A DNA stretch of 64,000 nucleotides, from NCBI RefSeq assembly GCF_004328665.1, contig NZ_CP019771.1:1-64000 (forward strand), given 5' to 3'. Shown here one piece after another: positions 20,898 through 28,891 of this stretch. Both the position numbers and the translations under genes were made by a program. The stretch comes from Pseudoalteromonas sp. DL-6. GTDB taxonomy: Bacteria > Pseudomonadota > Gammaproteobacteria > Enterobacterales > Alteromonadaceae. Numbering within the stretch: position 1 is the first letter of the stretch; each line of letters opens with the position of its first letter. The notes under the pieces are model-generated. The model was given only the letters and a program-made list of their open reading frames with translations. It was not told the origin of the DNA and searched no databases.

Positions 20898-21547
20898 AAG
20901 CTCCCCAACGCAGTCATCAAGGCATTAATTTGTTGTGTATTTTGCTGTTTAATATTTAACAGCATGGGTGTGTTAAGTACTTGCTGATGTGCCTGCGCTA
21001 AATTAACAATGCACACCGTAGGCTGGTTCTCATAATAACTACCCCAGCTCTTTGGCTGTTCTACTACAGTGCTATTAGCCAGTGCAATTTCGTTGCAGGT
21101 AACACCTAGTAGGCGCAGTAAGGCGCGTACTTTTTTGGTAGCGCAAAACACTAAGTAGCTCGCACCAAAGCCGCGCAAAGCTTCATTTACAATAATAAAA
21201 TGAGATAACGTGGCTTTACGATGTGTTGAGCATAGATTACCTAGCTCAAACACCTTATTTCGCGGTGTGCCTGGTGGTAAAAATTTTTCAATGGCCGCAG
21301 CTAAATATTGCTCAATAAATAAAGCAGAGGTTGCACTTCTTAAACCCAAAGTGCACTGACCTTGCACAGTTTGGTACTGGCATAGTAACGGCATAAATGA
21401 AGTAAGATGAGCATTGTACGCCGTTAAAAACCCTTGTTTAACGGTGTTTTCAAGGCGCTGGCGGTGCTCATCATTTTGCGTAGCAGTAAAAAAATGAAAA
21501 GGCTGTTGAAACCGCACAGCGGGGGAATGATGTTGAGCTAGTTGCAT
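20894..21547 (-). CDS. thermostable-hemolysin family protein (GNAT/LuxI-like)
   Basis: Protein of 217 residues resembling the thermostable hemolysin (delta-VPH) family. There is no signal peptide. The core FELGNLCSTHRKATLSHFII, then GFGASYLVFCATKKVRALL and LLGV has the layout of acyl-homoserine-lactone synthases and GNAT acyltransferases (acidic-basic strand, helix, then a hydrophobic strand followed by a basic helix). A cytosolic acyltransferase therefore seems more plausible than a pore-forming toxin; this is inference. It is the first gene of the ten-gene run, 94 bp after the diguanylate cyclase gene. Confidence 0.78.
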   Translation of the reverse strand: MQLAQHHSPAVRFQQPFHFFTATQNDEHRQRLENTVKQGFLTAYNAHLTSFMPLLCQYQTVQGQCTLGLRSATSALFIEQYLAAAIEKFLPPGTPRNKVFELGNLCSTHRKATLSHFIIVNEALRGFGASYLVFCATKKVRALLRLLGVTCNEIALANSTVVEQPKSWGSYYENQPTVCIVNLAQAHQQVLNTPMLLNIKQQNTQQINALMTALGSL

Positions 21548-21595
21548 AAAAGCATCGCCTGTATTAAATCTATAGATAAAATTTAATCAGTGAAA

Positions 21596-21611
21596 CTTAA
21601 ATAAAACTTAA
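21596..21611. promoter_or_regulatory. PmrA/QseB-like direct repeat upstream of the ten-gene run
   Basis: CTTAA-ATAAAA-CTTAA has the 11-bp half-site spacing of PmrA/QseB boxes. It lies 49-64 bp before the first start codon, about one -35 distance from a TATCTATAG -10-like stretch (minus strand). The run itself encodes a regulator of this family. The orientation relative to the transcript is reversed compared with the classic activated boxes. Confidence 0.4.
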
Positions 21612-21641
21612 GGTAAGTTAATTTTAAAAAAAATTTAATTT

Positions 21642-23204
21642 TTAGCTGGCTATCACACACTTATTTCGGCCTGTTTCTTTGGCGTGATAGAGCGCTTTGT
21701 CAGCACATTTATATACTTGGTCAATATCATCACTATGTTGTGGCCAAGTGGCGATACCAATAGATACATTTATATAGCCTACTTTTGCCATTAATGTGCT
21801 GGCTACTTGGTTGCGTAAACGCTCAGCAATAACAAACGCACTATCACTATTTTCGTTAGGTAACACTAGTAAAAACTCTTCCCCACCGGTGCGTGCCACA
21901 ATATCGTGCTTGCGCGATAGCGATTGTATAATGTGAGTAAGTGTTTTTAATACTTCATCACCCGTATCATGACCAAATGTATCATTAACCCGTTTAAAAA
22001 AGTCGATATCAATTTCAAGCACAGCAAACGGTATATGTTTATCCATTAGGTTTTCAAGCAATATGTTTAAGCCACGTCTGTTATGCGCGCCAGTTAGCGG
22101 ATCGGTAAGTGCATCTTGACGTAATTGCCCCATTTGCGATTGCAAAACATGAACGCCTTCTAACATCGCGTGTTTAAGCTGGTTACTTTCGAAGTACCAA
22201 GACTTAATACCTTTAAGATGATCCACGTTTTTCTTATCGGTTGATAAATTGGCGCTATCGGCTAATAACCTTAACGGCTTAGCAATATAGTGAGCTAACA
22301 TAGCTATTAATAAAAAAGTAATGAGTACTATGGGTAACATTCGTTTAAGCACCAGCCCTTGAAAAGTGTCTAACTTAGCAAGTGTTGCTGCTTCACTTCG
22401 CTGCGCAACAATCCCCCAATTAGCAAGCCCTACGTGGGAAAATCCGGCCAGCATTGTCACTCCCTGACTATTTATAACTCGAGTGTATCCATCTTCACCT
22501 TGCAACACTCGCTCTATTACTGGGTTATTAAATACTTGCTCACCAATGCGCTGAGACTCAGGATGATAAAGTAAGGTTTTGTTGTCAGCGACCACATAAA
22601 AGTACGCTCCGCCATCGTAACTATGCTGTTTTAACAAGGCATTTAAAATACTTTGCTGCTCTAAATAAAAGCTACCGCCAATATAACCATAATAATTCCC
22701 TGCCAGATCAAACAGAGGATAGGAGACAACAATAATTAAATTATTAGCCAGCGAAATGTAAGGCAGGCTAACCTGCGGCTGCTGTGATTTAAGAGCCTGC
22801 TTAGAGTGGACTGAATTAACAGTTTTATTAATTATATTTAAAGACACAGGTGAAGCTGCTTTAACCACACCTTGCATGTTTATGGCAACTGAATTAAAGC
22901 TATGTGTCTGATTTAAAAGTCGGTCGGTTTCAGCTTGGAGTAACTCAGTGTTAGTAATATCTTCAGCAATAATTTTGGCTGAAAATTCTAGCTGCTGCAT
23001 TGCCGCTGCTAAAAAATGCTCAGTTGCTGAGGCTAACTTACTGGCAAATACATGATTACTTTGCAGGGTATCTTCTATTACCCGTTCTTTTTGCACTTGA
23101 TAACTAATATATAAACCACTAAACAAAATAGCAGCTGCAGCGGGTATAGCTAACAAAAGAATTAATTGCCTTAGGTTAAAAGTAAATGGTAATCGAAAAC
23201 GCAA
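21642..23204 (-). CDS. Cache-domain diguanylate cyclase
   Basis: Membrane protein of 520 residues that makes cyclic di-GMP. Membrane segments lie at about 13-33 and 288-306 and frame a periplasmic double-Cache-type sensor of about 250 residues. A linker and a GGDEF domain follow (about 355-518). The active site is GGEEF (440-444). An inhibitory I-site RKHD (431-434) lies exactly five residues before it, so product inhibition is expected. The substrate-binding segment DALTDPLTGAHNRRGL is intact. It is upstream of, and co-oriented with, the ten-gene run, but a 94-bp gap separates them. Confidence 0.93.
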   Translation of the reverse strand: MRFRLPFTFNLRQLILLLAIPAAAAILFSGLYISYQVQKERVIEDTLQSNHVFASKLASATEHFLAAAMQQLEFSAKIIAEDITNTELLQAETDRLLNQTHSFNSVAINMQGVVKAASPVSLNIINKTVNSVHSKQALKSQQPQVSLPYISLANNLIIVVSYPLFDLAGNYYGYIGGSFYLEQQSILNALLKQHSYDGGAYFYVVADNKTLLYHPESQRIGEQVFNNPVIERVLQGEDGYTRVINSQGVTMLAGFSHVGLANWGIVAQRSEAATLAKLDTFQGLVLKRMLPIVLITFLLIAMLAHYIAKPLRLLADSANLSTDKKNVDHLKGIKSWYFESNQLKHAMLEGVHVLQSQMGQLRQDALTDPLTGAHNRRGLNILLENLMDKHIPFAVLEIDIDFFKRVNDTFGHDTGDEVLKTLTHIIQSLSRKHDIVARTGGEEFLLVLPNENSDSAFVIAERLRNQVASTLMAKVGYINVSIGIATWPQHSDDIDQVYKCADKALYHAKETGRNKCVIAS

Positions 23205-23405
23205 ATTAATATCATCCTAAGCAAATAAAAACGACTGCTATGCACTGCATACACCATTAATATAATACATAAATAGAACTAAGTAGCCTAATTTTTGTTA
23301 TTTTAAGGATAATTAAATCATACAGTTTATATTTGCTGGTTTTTGCAGTTAAGCTCAATAATAGTTAAGCTGCATGCACTTTATTTTTATTTAGCCTTGA
23401 GGTGT

Positions 23406-25271
23406 GTGTTGCTAAATAAGTACTTGTTATCGTCTTCTCTTTTTTTAATCGGATGTTTCATGCCAATAAAATCTTCTTTTGCCGATTCTTCGCTGTCACT
23501 TAAACAGCAACTTGGGCAAAAGCTCATGCTCGATTTGCGCTATTTTTGTCACCAAGGCAGTAGCCAACGCTGCAGAACGCCATTAACCGAATTGCCCGAT
23601 GAATTAGCAAAAGCAATTAGCCGTTATGATATTGGCGGGGTAATTTTATTTTCTGAAAACACCCAAAACATAGAACAAATAATTAGCCTTAATCAGCAGC
23701 TACAACAAGCTGCATCTAAATCTAAGTCAGGCCTACCACTGTTTATTTCTATTGACCAAGAAGGCGGACGTGTAGCTCGTTTACCGCGCGATGTGGCCAC
23801 CTCATTCACCGGTAATATGTCAATTGGCGCAACTTACCCTGAGCATGGCACTTATTTCGCAACCCAAACGGCGAACGTATTGGCTGCTGAGCTCTCAGCG
23901 CTTGGCATTAATGTAAATTATGCGCCTACAGTTGATGTGAACATGAATCCTGACAATCCGGTCATTAATGTACGCTCTTTTAGTGAAAACCCCAATGAAG
24001 TAGCGGTACTGGGTGCGGCACAAGTTAGTGAATTTGAAAAAAACGGGATTATTAGCGCTATAAAACACTTTCCAGGACATGGCGATACCAATGTAGACAG
24101 CCATACAGGCTTACCTAAGGTAATGCATTCAAAAGAGGTTATTTACGCCCAAGATTTAGCACCATTTAAACAGATTATTGAGCAGCATAGTCCGGGTATG
24201 ATAATGACTGCGCATATTCAATACCCTGAGCTTGATAGCAGCACATTAACTAATGTAGACGGTAAGCAAATGATTAAACCCGCGACCATGTCGCGTAAAA
24301 TCATGACCGATATCCTTCGCGATGAGCTGAACTATCAAGGTGTAGTGGTAACTGATGCACTTGATATGGCCGGTATTAGCCATTTTTTCAGCCCAACTCA
24401 AGCGATTATAAACACCTTTGCAGCAGGGGTTGATATTGCGCTAATGCCAATAGAAATTAGAACGCCTGAGGATATAAATAAACTTGATGCGCTCATTGAC
24501 TCTTTAGTCAGTGCAGTTAAAACAAAACAACTAAACGCAGACGAAATTGCCCATTCGACGCAGCGTATTACCTCGCTTAAACATCAATTTAAATTACACG
24601 CTTTGCCTAACCCCATTAATGCATTAGCCAATGCCAAACAGGTTATTGGTAATAAAGCACATCGTGAATTAGAAGCATCACTGGCGTTAGCGGCAATTAC
24701 CCAAATAAAAAACAACAATAACACTTTGCCGCTTAAACTTAGCGCGGATCAGCATATTCATATTATTATGCCCGACACCCGCAAGTGTATGGCAATGCAA
24801 CAAGCAATTAGTGCGTTAAGTTCACAACCACTCAGTTTTAGTTGCAGCAGCTTACAGGGCTTTGATCCAAGTGAAGCGCAGCGCAACATAAACCAAGCAA
24901 GTATTGTTATTGCTGGCAATGCAACGCCGAATCAAAGTGCAGTGGAAATTGGCGGTATGGATGACTTAGCCGATAACCCAAACTTTGCCTTAAATAACGC
25001 AGAGCAACCTAAAGCGCTTGAGTCATTACTAAAAATGGCTAAACAAAAACACACTCCAACGGTATTAATTAGTTTGCGAGCACCGTATGACATTGCACAA
25101 TTTGGTCACTATGCTGATGCAGTGCTTGCTTCCTACGCTTATAATATTGATGTGGATAAAAACGAGCTGGTATCAGGGCCTGCTTTTACTGCATTGGCGA
25201 AAGTATTATTAGGCCAAGCTCCAGCCAAAGGCCAATTACCGGTAACAATTAAACAATCGAAGAGCCATTAA
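23406..25271 (+). CDS. glycoside hydrolase family 3, NagZ-like, exported
   Basis: About 621 residues from GTG 23406, which follows TTGAGG; the frame is open 63 bases further up without a ribosome site. The N-terminus is an export signal, with LIGC as a possible lipobox or SFA as a possible type-I cleavage site. The catalytic barrel shows ISIDQEGGRVARLP, the KHFPGHGDTNVDSHTGLP loop (His/Asp dyad of beta-N-acetylglucosaminidases) and TDALDMAGI. A C-terminal GH3 domain follows (about 410-621). It probably releases N-acetylglucosamine from peptidoglycan fragments or chito-oligosaccharides outside the cytoplasm. It ends one base before pxpA. Confidence 0.88.
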   Translation: MLLNKYLLSSSLFLIGCFMPIKSSFADSSLSLKQQLGQKLMLDLRYFCHQGSSQRCRTPLTELPDELAKAISRYDIGGVILFSENTQNIEQIISLNQQLQQAASKSKSGLPLFISIDQEGGRVARLPRDVATSFTGNMSIGATYPEHGTYFATQTANVLAAELSALGINVNYAPTVDVNMNPDNPVINVRSFSENPNEVAVLGAAQVSEFEKNGIISAIKHFPGHGDTNVDSHTGLPKVMHSKEVIYAQDLAPFKQIIEQHSPGMIMTAHIQYPELDSSTLTNVDGKQMIKPATMSRKIMTDILRDELNYQGVVVTDALDMAGISHFFSPTQAIINTFAAGVDIALMPIEIRTPEDINKLDALIDSLVSAVKTKQLNADEIAHSTQRITSLKHQFKLHALPNPINALANAKQVIGNKAHRELEASLALAAITQIKNNNNTLPLKLSADQHIHIIMPDTRKCMAMQQAISALSSQPLSFSCSSLQGFDPSEAQRNINQASIVIAGNATPNQSAVEIGGMDDLADNPNFALNNAEQPKALESLLKMAKQKHTPTVLISLRAPYDIAQFGHYADAVLASYAYNIDVDKNELVSGPAFTALAKVLLGQAPAKGQLPVTIKQSKSH

Positions 25272-25272
25272 T

Positions 25273-26007
25273 ATGAAACTTAATTGTGATTTAGGCGAGA
25301 GCTTTGGCGCATGGCAAATGGGCCTTGATAACGATGTTATGCCCCATATTGATATGGCAAATATTGCTTGTGGCTTTCATGCAGGTGATTCGAGTGTAAT
25401 GGCGCATACCCTAAAGCTAGCTAAACAACATAATGTTATGATTGGCGCTCACCCAAGCTACCCCGATAAACAAGGATTTGGTAGGCGTTCAATGAGCATG
25501 AGCGTGGCTGAGCTCACTCAGTGTTTGCACTATCAAATAGCCGCCCTTGATGGCATGGCAAAAGTACAAGGGCTAACCCTTAGCTATGTAAAACCCCATG
25601 GTGCGTTATATAACGACATGATGACAAACCAGCAACTACTCACCACTGTTATGGGTGCAGTTGCCAGTTACCCTGCAAACTTAAAGTTAATGATACTCGC
25701 CACAGCCGATGCCAAGCTACATCAAACCATGGCTCGCCACCTTGGGCTCACACTCGTATTAGAAGCGTTCGCAGACAGGCAGTACACTGACCAAGGGTAC
25801 TTAGTATCACGAAATATAGCCGGCAGTGTGCATAACAAAGACGCATTATTAGCTCAGGTTAAGCAGCTTTTAGCCAGTAACAGTGTGACTACTCAATCTG
25901 GAAAATCGTTAACACTAGTCGCTGACAGTGTTTGCGTGCATGGCGATAACCCCCAAGGCATTGCAATTATTGAAGAGATAAAAGCGCTTTGCTCAGCCAA
26001 TAACTAA
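25273..26007 (+). CDS. pxpA: 5-oxoprolinase subunit A (LamB/YcsF family)
   Basis: Protein of 244 residues with all signatures of PxpA: KLNCDLGESFGAW at the N-terminus, NIACGFHAGD, GAHPSYPDKQGFGRR, YVKPHGALYNDM, ADRQYTDQGYLVSR and CVHGDNP. With PxpB and PxpC it forms the ATP-dependent 5-oxoprolinase that opens pyroglutamate. The pxpB and pxpC genes are not adjacent and not elsewhere in the window. Instead it follows the GH3 gene by one base and is probably translationally coupled to it. Confidence 0.93.
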   Translation: MKLNCDLGESFGAWQMGLDNDVMPHIDMANIACGFHAGDSSVMAHTLKLAKQHNVMIGAHPSYPDKQGFGRRSMSMSVAELTQCLHYQIAALDGMAKVQGLTLSYVKPHGALYNDMMTNQQLLTTVMGAVASYPANLKLMILATADAKLHQTMARHLGLTLVLEAFADRQYTDQGYLVSRNIAGSVHNKDALLAQVKQLLASNSVTTQSGKSLTLVADSVCVHGDNPQGIAIIEEIKALCSANN

Positions 26008-26024
26008 AGTCAAAAAAACAGATT

Positions 26025-26052
26025 AAGCTGTAAACCCCCTTTACAGCTTTTG
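26025..26052 (+). terminator. TGTAAA-N5-TTTACA repeat, copy 1, probable terminator
   Basis: Extended ten-base arms AAGCTGTAAA/TTTACAGCTT around CCCCC, followed by TTGCTTTCTTTT. It lies 18 bp after pxpA. It is one of seven copies of this inverted repeat in the window. Confidence 0.6.
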
Positions 26053-26170
26053 CTTTCTTTTACCACCTGCATTCATTGGTAGTTTTAAATGCGAGCTTCG
26101 TCGCATCTGACTATAAATTATCCCTCTACTACCCTATAAATAGATTAGTGATTTAAAACAGGGATAAACA

Positions 26171-28189
26171 ATGAAAACGCTTTTAGCTATGAGCCTTATA
26201 CTAGGTAGCAGCCACTTGGCCGTTGCCAATACCGATACATTGCAACTTCAAGATATATTCAACTTAGAATATGCCAACCAAATAGATATTACTGACGACG
26301 GTAAAACAGTGTATTTTGTCCGCAACCGCATGGATATTAAAACCGATCGCAAAGTAGGTAATATTTGGTCTGTTGATTACAGCACAGGACAACTACAACC
26401 CTTAACATCTGGTGTATTTATGGACTACTCGCCGGTGTTGTCACCCGATGGGCAGCGCCTTGCGTTTATCTCTGACAGAGATGGCAGTAATCAAATATAC
26501 ATGAAGTGGCTTAAAACGGGTGCTGTGGCAAAAATTAGTAACCTTACCAATGCACCTCGCTCAATCAGCTGGTCACCTAATTCTAAACAACTGGTGTTTA
26601 GTATGTTTGTTCCTGAAATAAGCTCACCTCCTGTCAGTTTGCCTGGCAAACCTAAAGGCGCTAGCTGGGCAGACCCTGCTAAATTTATTGACGATGTTTA
26701 CTACCGTGCAGATGGCAGTGGCTATAGTCAAAAAGGATTTAATCAGCTATTTACTCTTAATGCGAATGGCGGCAATGCACAACAACTCACTGACGATAAC
26801 TTTGATTACAATGGCGGTGTAAGCTTTAGTAAAAACGGCGAATCACTTTATTTTTCAGCCAATAGACACGCTGAACATGCACTCAAGCCAACCAATAGTG
26901 AAGTGTACCAGCTTAATTTAAACACGTTGGAAATCACACCACTGACCGACCGTAATGGGCCAGATCAACAACCTCAGGTCTCACCTAACGGTCAGTACCT
27001 TGCTTATACTGGCTACGACGACAAGCGCACTAACTATGAAAATACTCAGCTTTATATTCGTGATTTAAAAACCGGTGATACCCAAAGTCTGACTCCCGAT
27101 TTCGATCGCAGCGTTGGCCAAATACAATGGAGCGCAAATTCAAAAGGCCTCTATTTTAGCTATGCTGATGAAGGCCAAACCGCACTCGCTTATCAACCTC
27201 GAAGTGGTAAACGTAAGGTGATTACCGAACAAATAGGTAGCGTGGCGTTTGGGCGTCCTTATTCTGGTGGTGATTTTGATATTAGTGAAAATGGTGACAT
27301 TGCATTTACCTTGGCTGATACCCAGCGCCCTACTGATGTAGCTACAATAAAACGTGGCAAAGTACAGCGTTTAACTGATTTAAACTCAGATGCACTACAA
27401 ACTAAACAGCTCGCCAAGGTTGAAGAGCTATGGTTAAAATCAAGCCACGACGAGTTACCAATACAAGGCTGGGTTGCTTACCCACCGGGTTTTGATAAAT
27501 CAAAAAAATACCCACTGGTGCTTGAAATCCACGGTGGTCCTGTTGCTAACTATGGCCCTCACTTTAGTGCCGAAGTACAACTATTTGCTGCCAAAGGAAA
27601 TGTTGTTTTATACATGAACCCGCGAGGCAGTGACTCGTACGGTAAAGAGTTTGCGCAAACTATTCATCATAATTACCCAAGCAATGATTACGATGATTTA
27701 ATGACAGGCGTTGACGCGCTAATCGATAAAGGTTTTATTGATGAGTCTAAGTTGTTCGTTACCGGTGGTTCTGGCGGCGGTGTATTAACCGCGTGGATTG
27801 TAGGCCATACGGATCGCTTTGCTGCAGCTGTGGTTGCAAAACCAGTGATTAATTGGATCAGCTTTGTACTAACTGCCGACTTCTATCCATTTTTTGCCGA
27901 TTATTGGTTTCCAGGTAAACCTTGGGACCATATTGAGCATTATATGAAGCGCTCACCAATCAGTTATGTTGGCAATGTTAAAACCCCTACCATGCTACTG
28001 ACTGGTGAAGCAGACTACCGTACGCCAATTTCAGAAACAGAGCAGTTTTATCAAGCCTTAAAATTAAAGGGGGTTGATACCGCGATGGTGCGCATTCCAA
28101 ACGCTTCACATGGTATAACTGCCCGTCCATCAAATTTAATGACTAAAGTGGCTTACATTCAGTGGTGGTTTGATAAGCATTCGAAATAA
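26171..28189 (+). CDS. exported prolyl-oligopeptidase family (S9) peptidase
   Basis: Serine peptidase of 672 residues with a signal peptide ending at about AVAN. An N-terminal WD/PD40-like beta-propeller (about 25-400; repeats such as SPDGQRLAFISDRDG and SPNGQYLAYTGYDD) caps an alpha/beta-hydrolase domain. The catalytic Ser534 lies in TGGSGGG, Asp615 in TGEADYRTP and His647 in NASHGIT. It cleaves short peptides or acylated peptides in the periplasm or outside. It is monocistronic. The heptads and palindrome just after it are described separately. Confidence 0.93.
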   Translation: MKTLLAMSLILGSSHLAVANTDTLQLQDIFNLEYANQIDITDDGKTVYFVRNRMDIKTDRKVGNIWSVDYSTGQLQPLTSGVFMDYSPVLSPDGQRLAFISDRDGSNQIYMKWLKTGAVAKISNLTNAPRSISWSPNSKQLVFSMFVPEISSPPVSLPGKPKGASWADPAKFIDDVYYRADGSGYSQKGFNQLFTLNANGGNAQQLTDDNFDYNGGVSFSKNGESLYFSANRHAEHALKPTNSEVYQLNLNTLEITPLTDRNGPDQQPQVSPNGQYLAYTGYDDKRTNYENTQLYIRDLKTGDTQSLTPDFDRSVGQIQWSANSKGLYFSYADEGQTALAYQPRSGKRKVITEQIGSVAFGRPYSGGDFDISENGDIAFTLADTQRPTDVATIKRGKVQRLTDLNSDALQTKQLAKVEELWLKSSHDELPIQGWVAYPPGFDKSKKYPLVLEIHGGPVANYGPHFSAEVQLFAAKGNVVLYMNPRGSDSYGKEFAQTIHHNYPSNDYDDLMTGVDALIDKGFIDESKLFVTGGSGGGVLTAWIVGHTDRFAAAVVAKPVINWISFVLTADFYPFFADYWFPGKPWDHIEHYMKRSPISYVGNVKTPTMLLTGEADYRTPISETEQFYQALKLKGVDTAMVRIPNASHGITARPSNLMTKVAYIQWWFDKHSK

Positions 28190-28222
28190 AACGTCGAATT
28201 ATGAGTGACGAGCTATTGTAAG

Positions 28223-28257
28223 CTCGTTTCTCGAAGCTCGAAGCTCGAAGCTCACAA
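28223..28257 (+). repeat. heptad array (CTCGAAG type, 5 units)
   Basis: CTCGTTT, three copies of CTCGAAG, then CTCACAA, all in period 7. It belongs to the same family as the arrays at the left end of the window. Confidence 0.75.
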
Positions 28258-28258
28258 G

Positions 28259-28275
28259 TGTAAACCCCCTTTACA
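28259..28275. repeat. TGTAAA-N5-TTTACA repeat, copy 2
   Basis: TGTAAACCCCCTTTACA, 70 bp after the S9 peptidase gene and directly after the heptad array. Confidence 0.7.
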
Positions 28276-28336
28276 GCAATAATGTGAGTAATCCCTTACA
28301 TACTTTAGCTAAATATCGGACTTAGCTTCAAACTGA

Positions 28337-28822
28337 GTTGGTAAAAATTCGGTTTATACTAACTCAGCCCCTTTGAGTTAGTAAAAATTCGGTTTGAGTC
28401 ACTGTTTATAAGCCCTCAGTTAGTAAAAAAATGTTTTATAAGATGCAACAGTTAATAAAAAATCGGTTTATTACTTTCTAAACCCCAGTTAAAAATCTTT
28501 AAATTAAGCGTTTATATGCTCAAATTGAGGATTAGAAAGGCAAATCTACCCTTAATGATGAAGAGAATGGCTGTTTTCAAGCTGGTTAGTTAAAACCTGA
28601 TCTGCTTTTTGAACTAGCTAGTTAAATCGTGATCTGCTTTTAATAGCTTAGTTAAACTCTGATCTATATGTGGTAAAAAGCGGTTAATTTATTGTGCTTA
28701 CACGTGTCAAAGCGTAATCAACATAAAGCCCTCACAGCCAAGCATAAACATCCTTTAAATTTAATTTACACTTTTAACCTGCACTGCATCCCTGAATAGC
28801 TAGCTAGTAAAATACTGATCTA
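28337..28822. repeat. cluster of degenerate GTTAGTAAAAATCTGATCT motifs
   Basis: Nine related 19-21-mers lie in one orientation at about 28337, 28377, 28419, 28451, 28585, 28617, 28646, 28671 and 28803. Two subtypes are seen: GTTAGTAAAAATTCGGTTT in the first half and GTTAGTTAAAACCTGATCT in the second. No gene was seen in 28190-28891. Further copies occur near 48.2-51 kb. Confidence 0.65.
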
Positions 28823-28847
28823 TTAAATTTTGCCTTTATGCAGGCAT

Positions 28848-28870
28848 AAAAAAAGGGCCTTGCGGCCCTT
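28848..28870 (-). terminator. terminator of aceA
   Basis: The stem AAGGGCC/GGCCCTT with a TTGC loop is followed on the minus strand by a run of seven U, 22 bases after the aceA stop codon. Confidence 0.8.
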
Positions 28871-28891
28871 AAGTAACACTATCTAGTTGAA

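Noticed and set aside
20894..21547. Secreted pore-forming hemolysin
   Set aside because: The family name suggests a toxin, but there is no signal peptide or amphipathic pore region, and the gene is embedded in an enzymatic operon. An acyltransferase-like role is preferred.
28190..28891. Decayed gene in the 700-bp spacer
   Set aside because: All frames are short and full of stops, and the spacer is accounted for by repeats.
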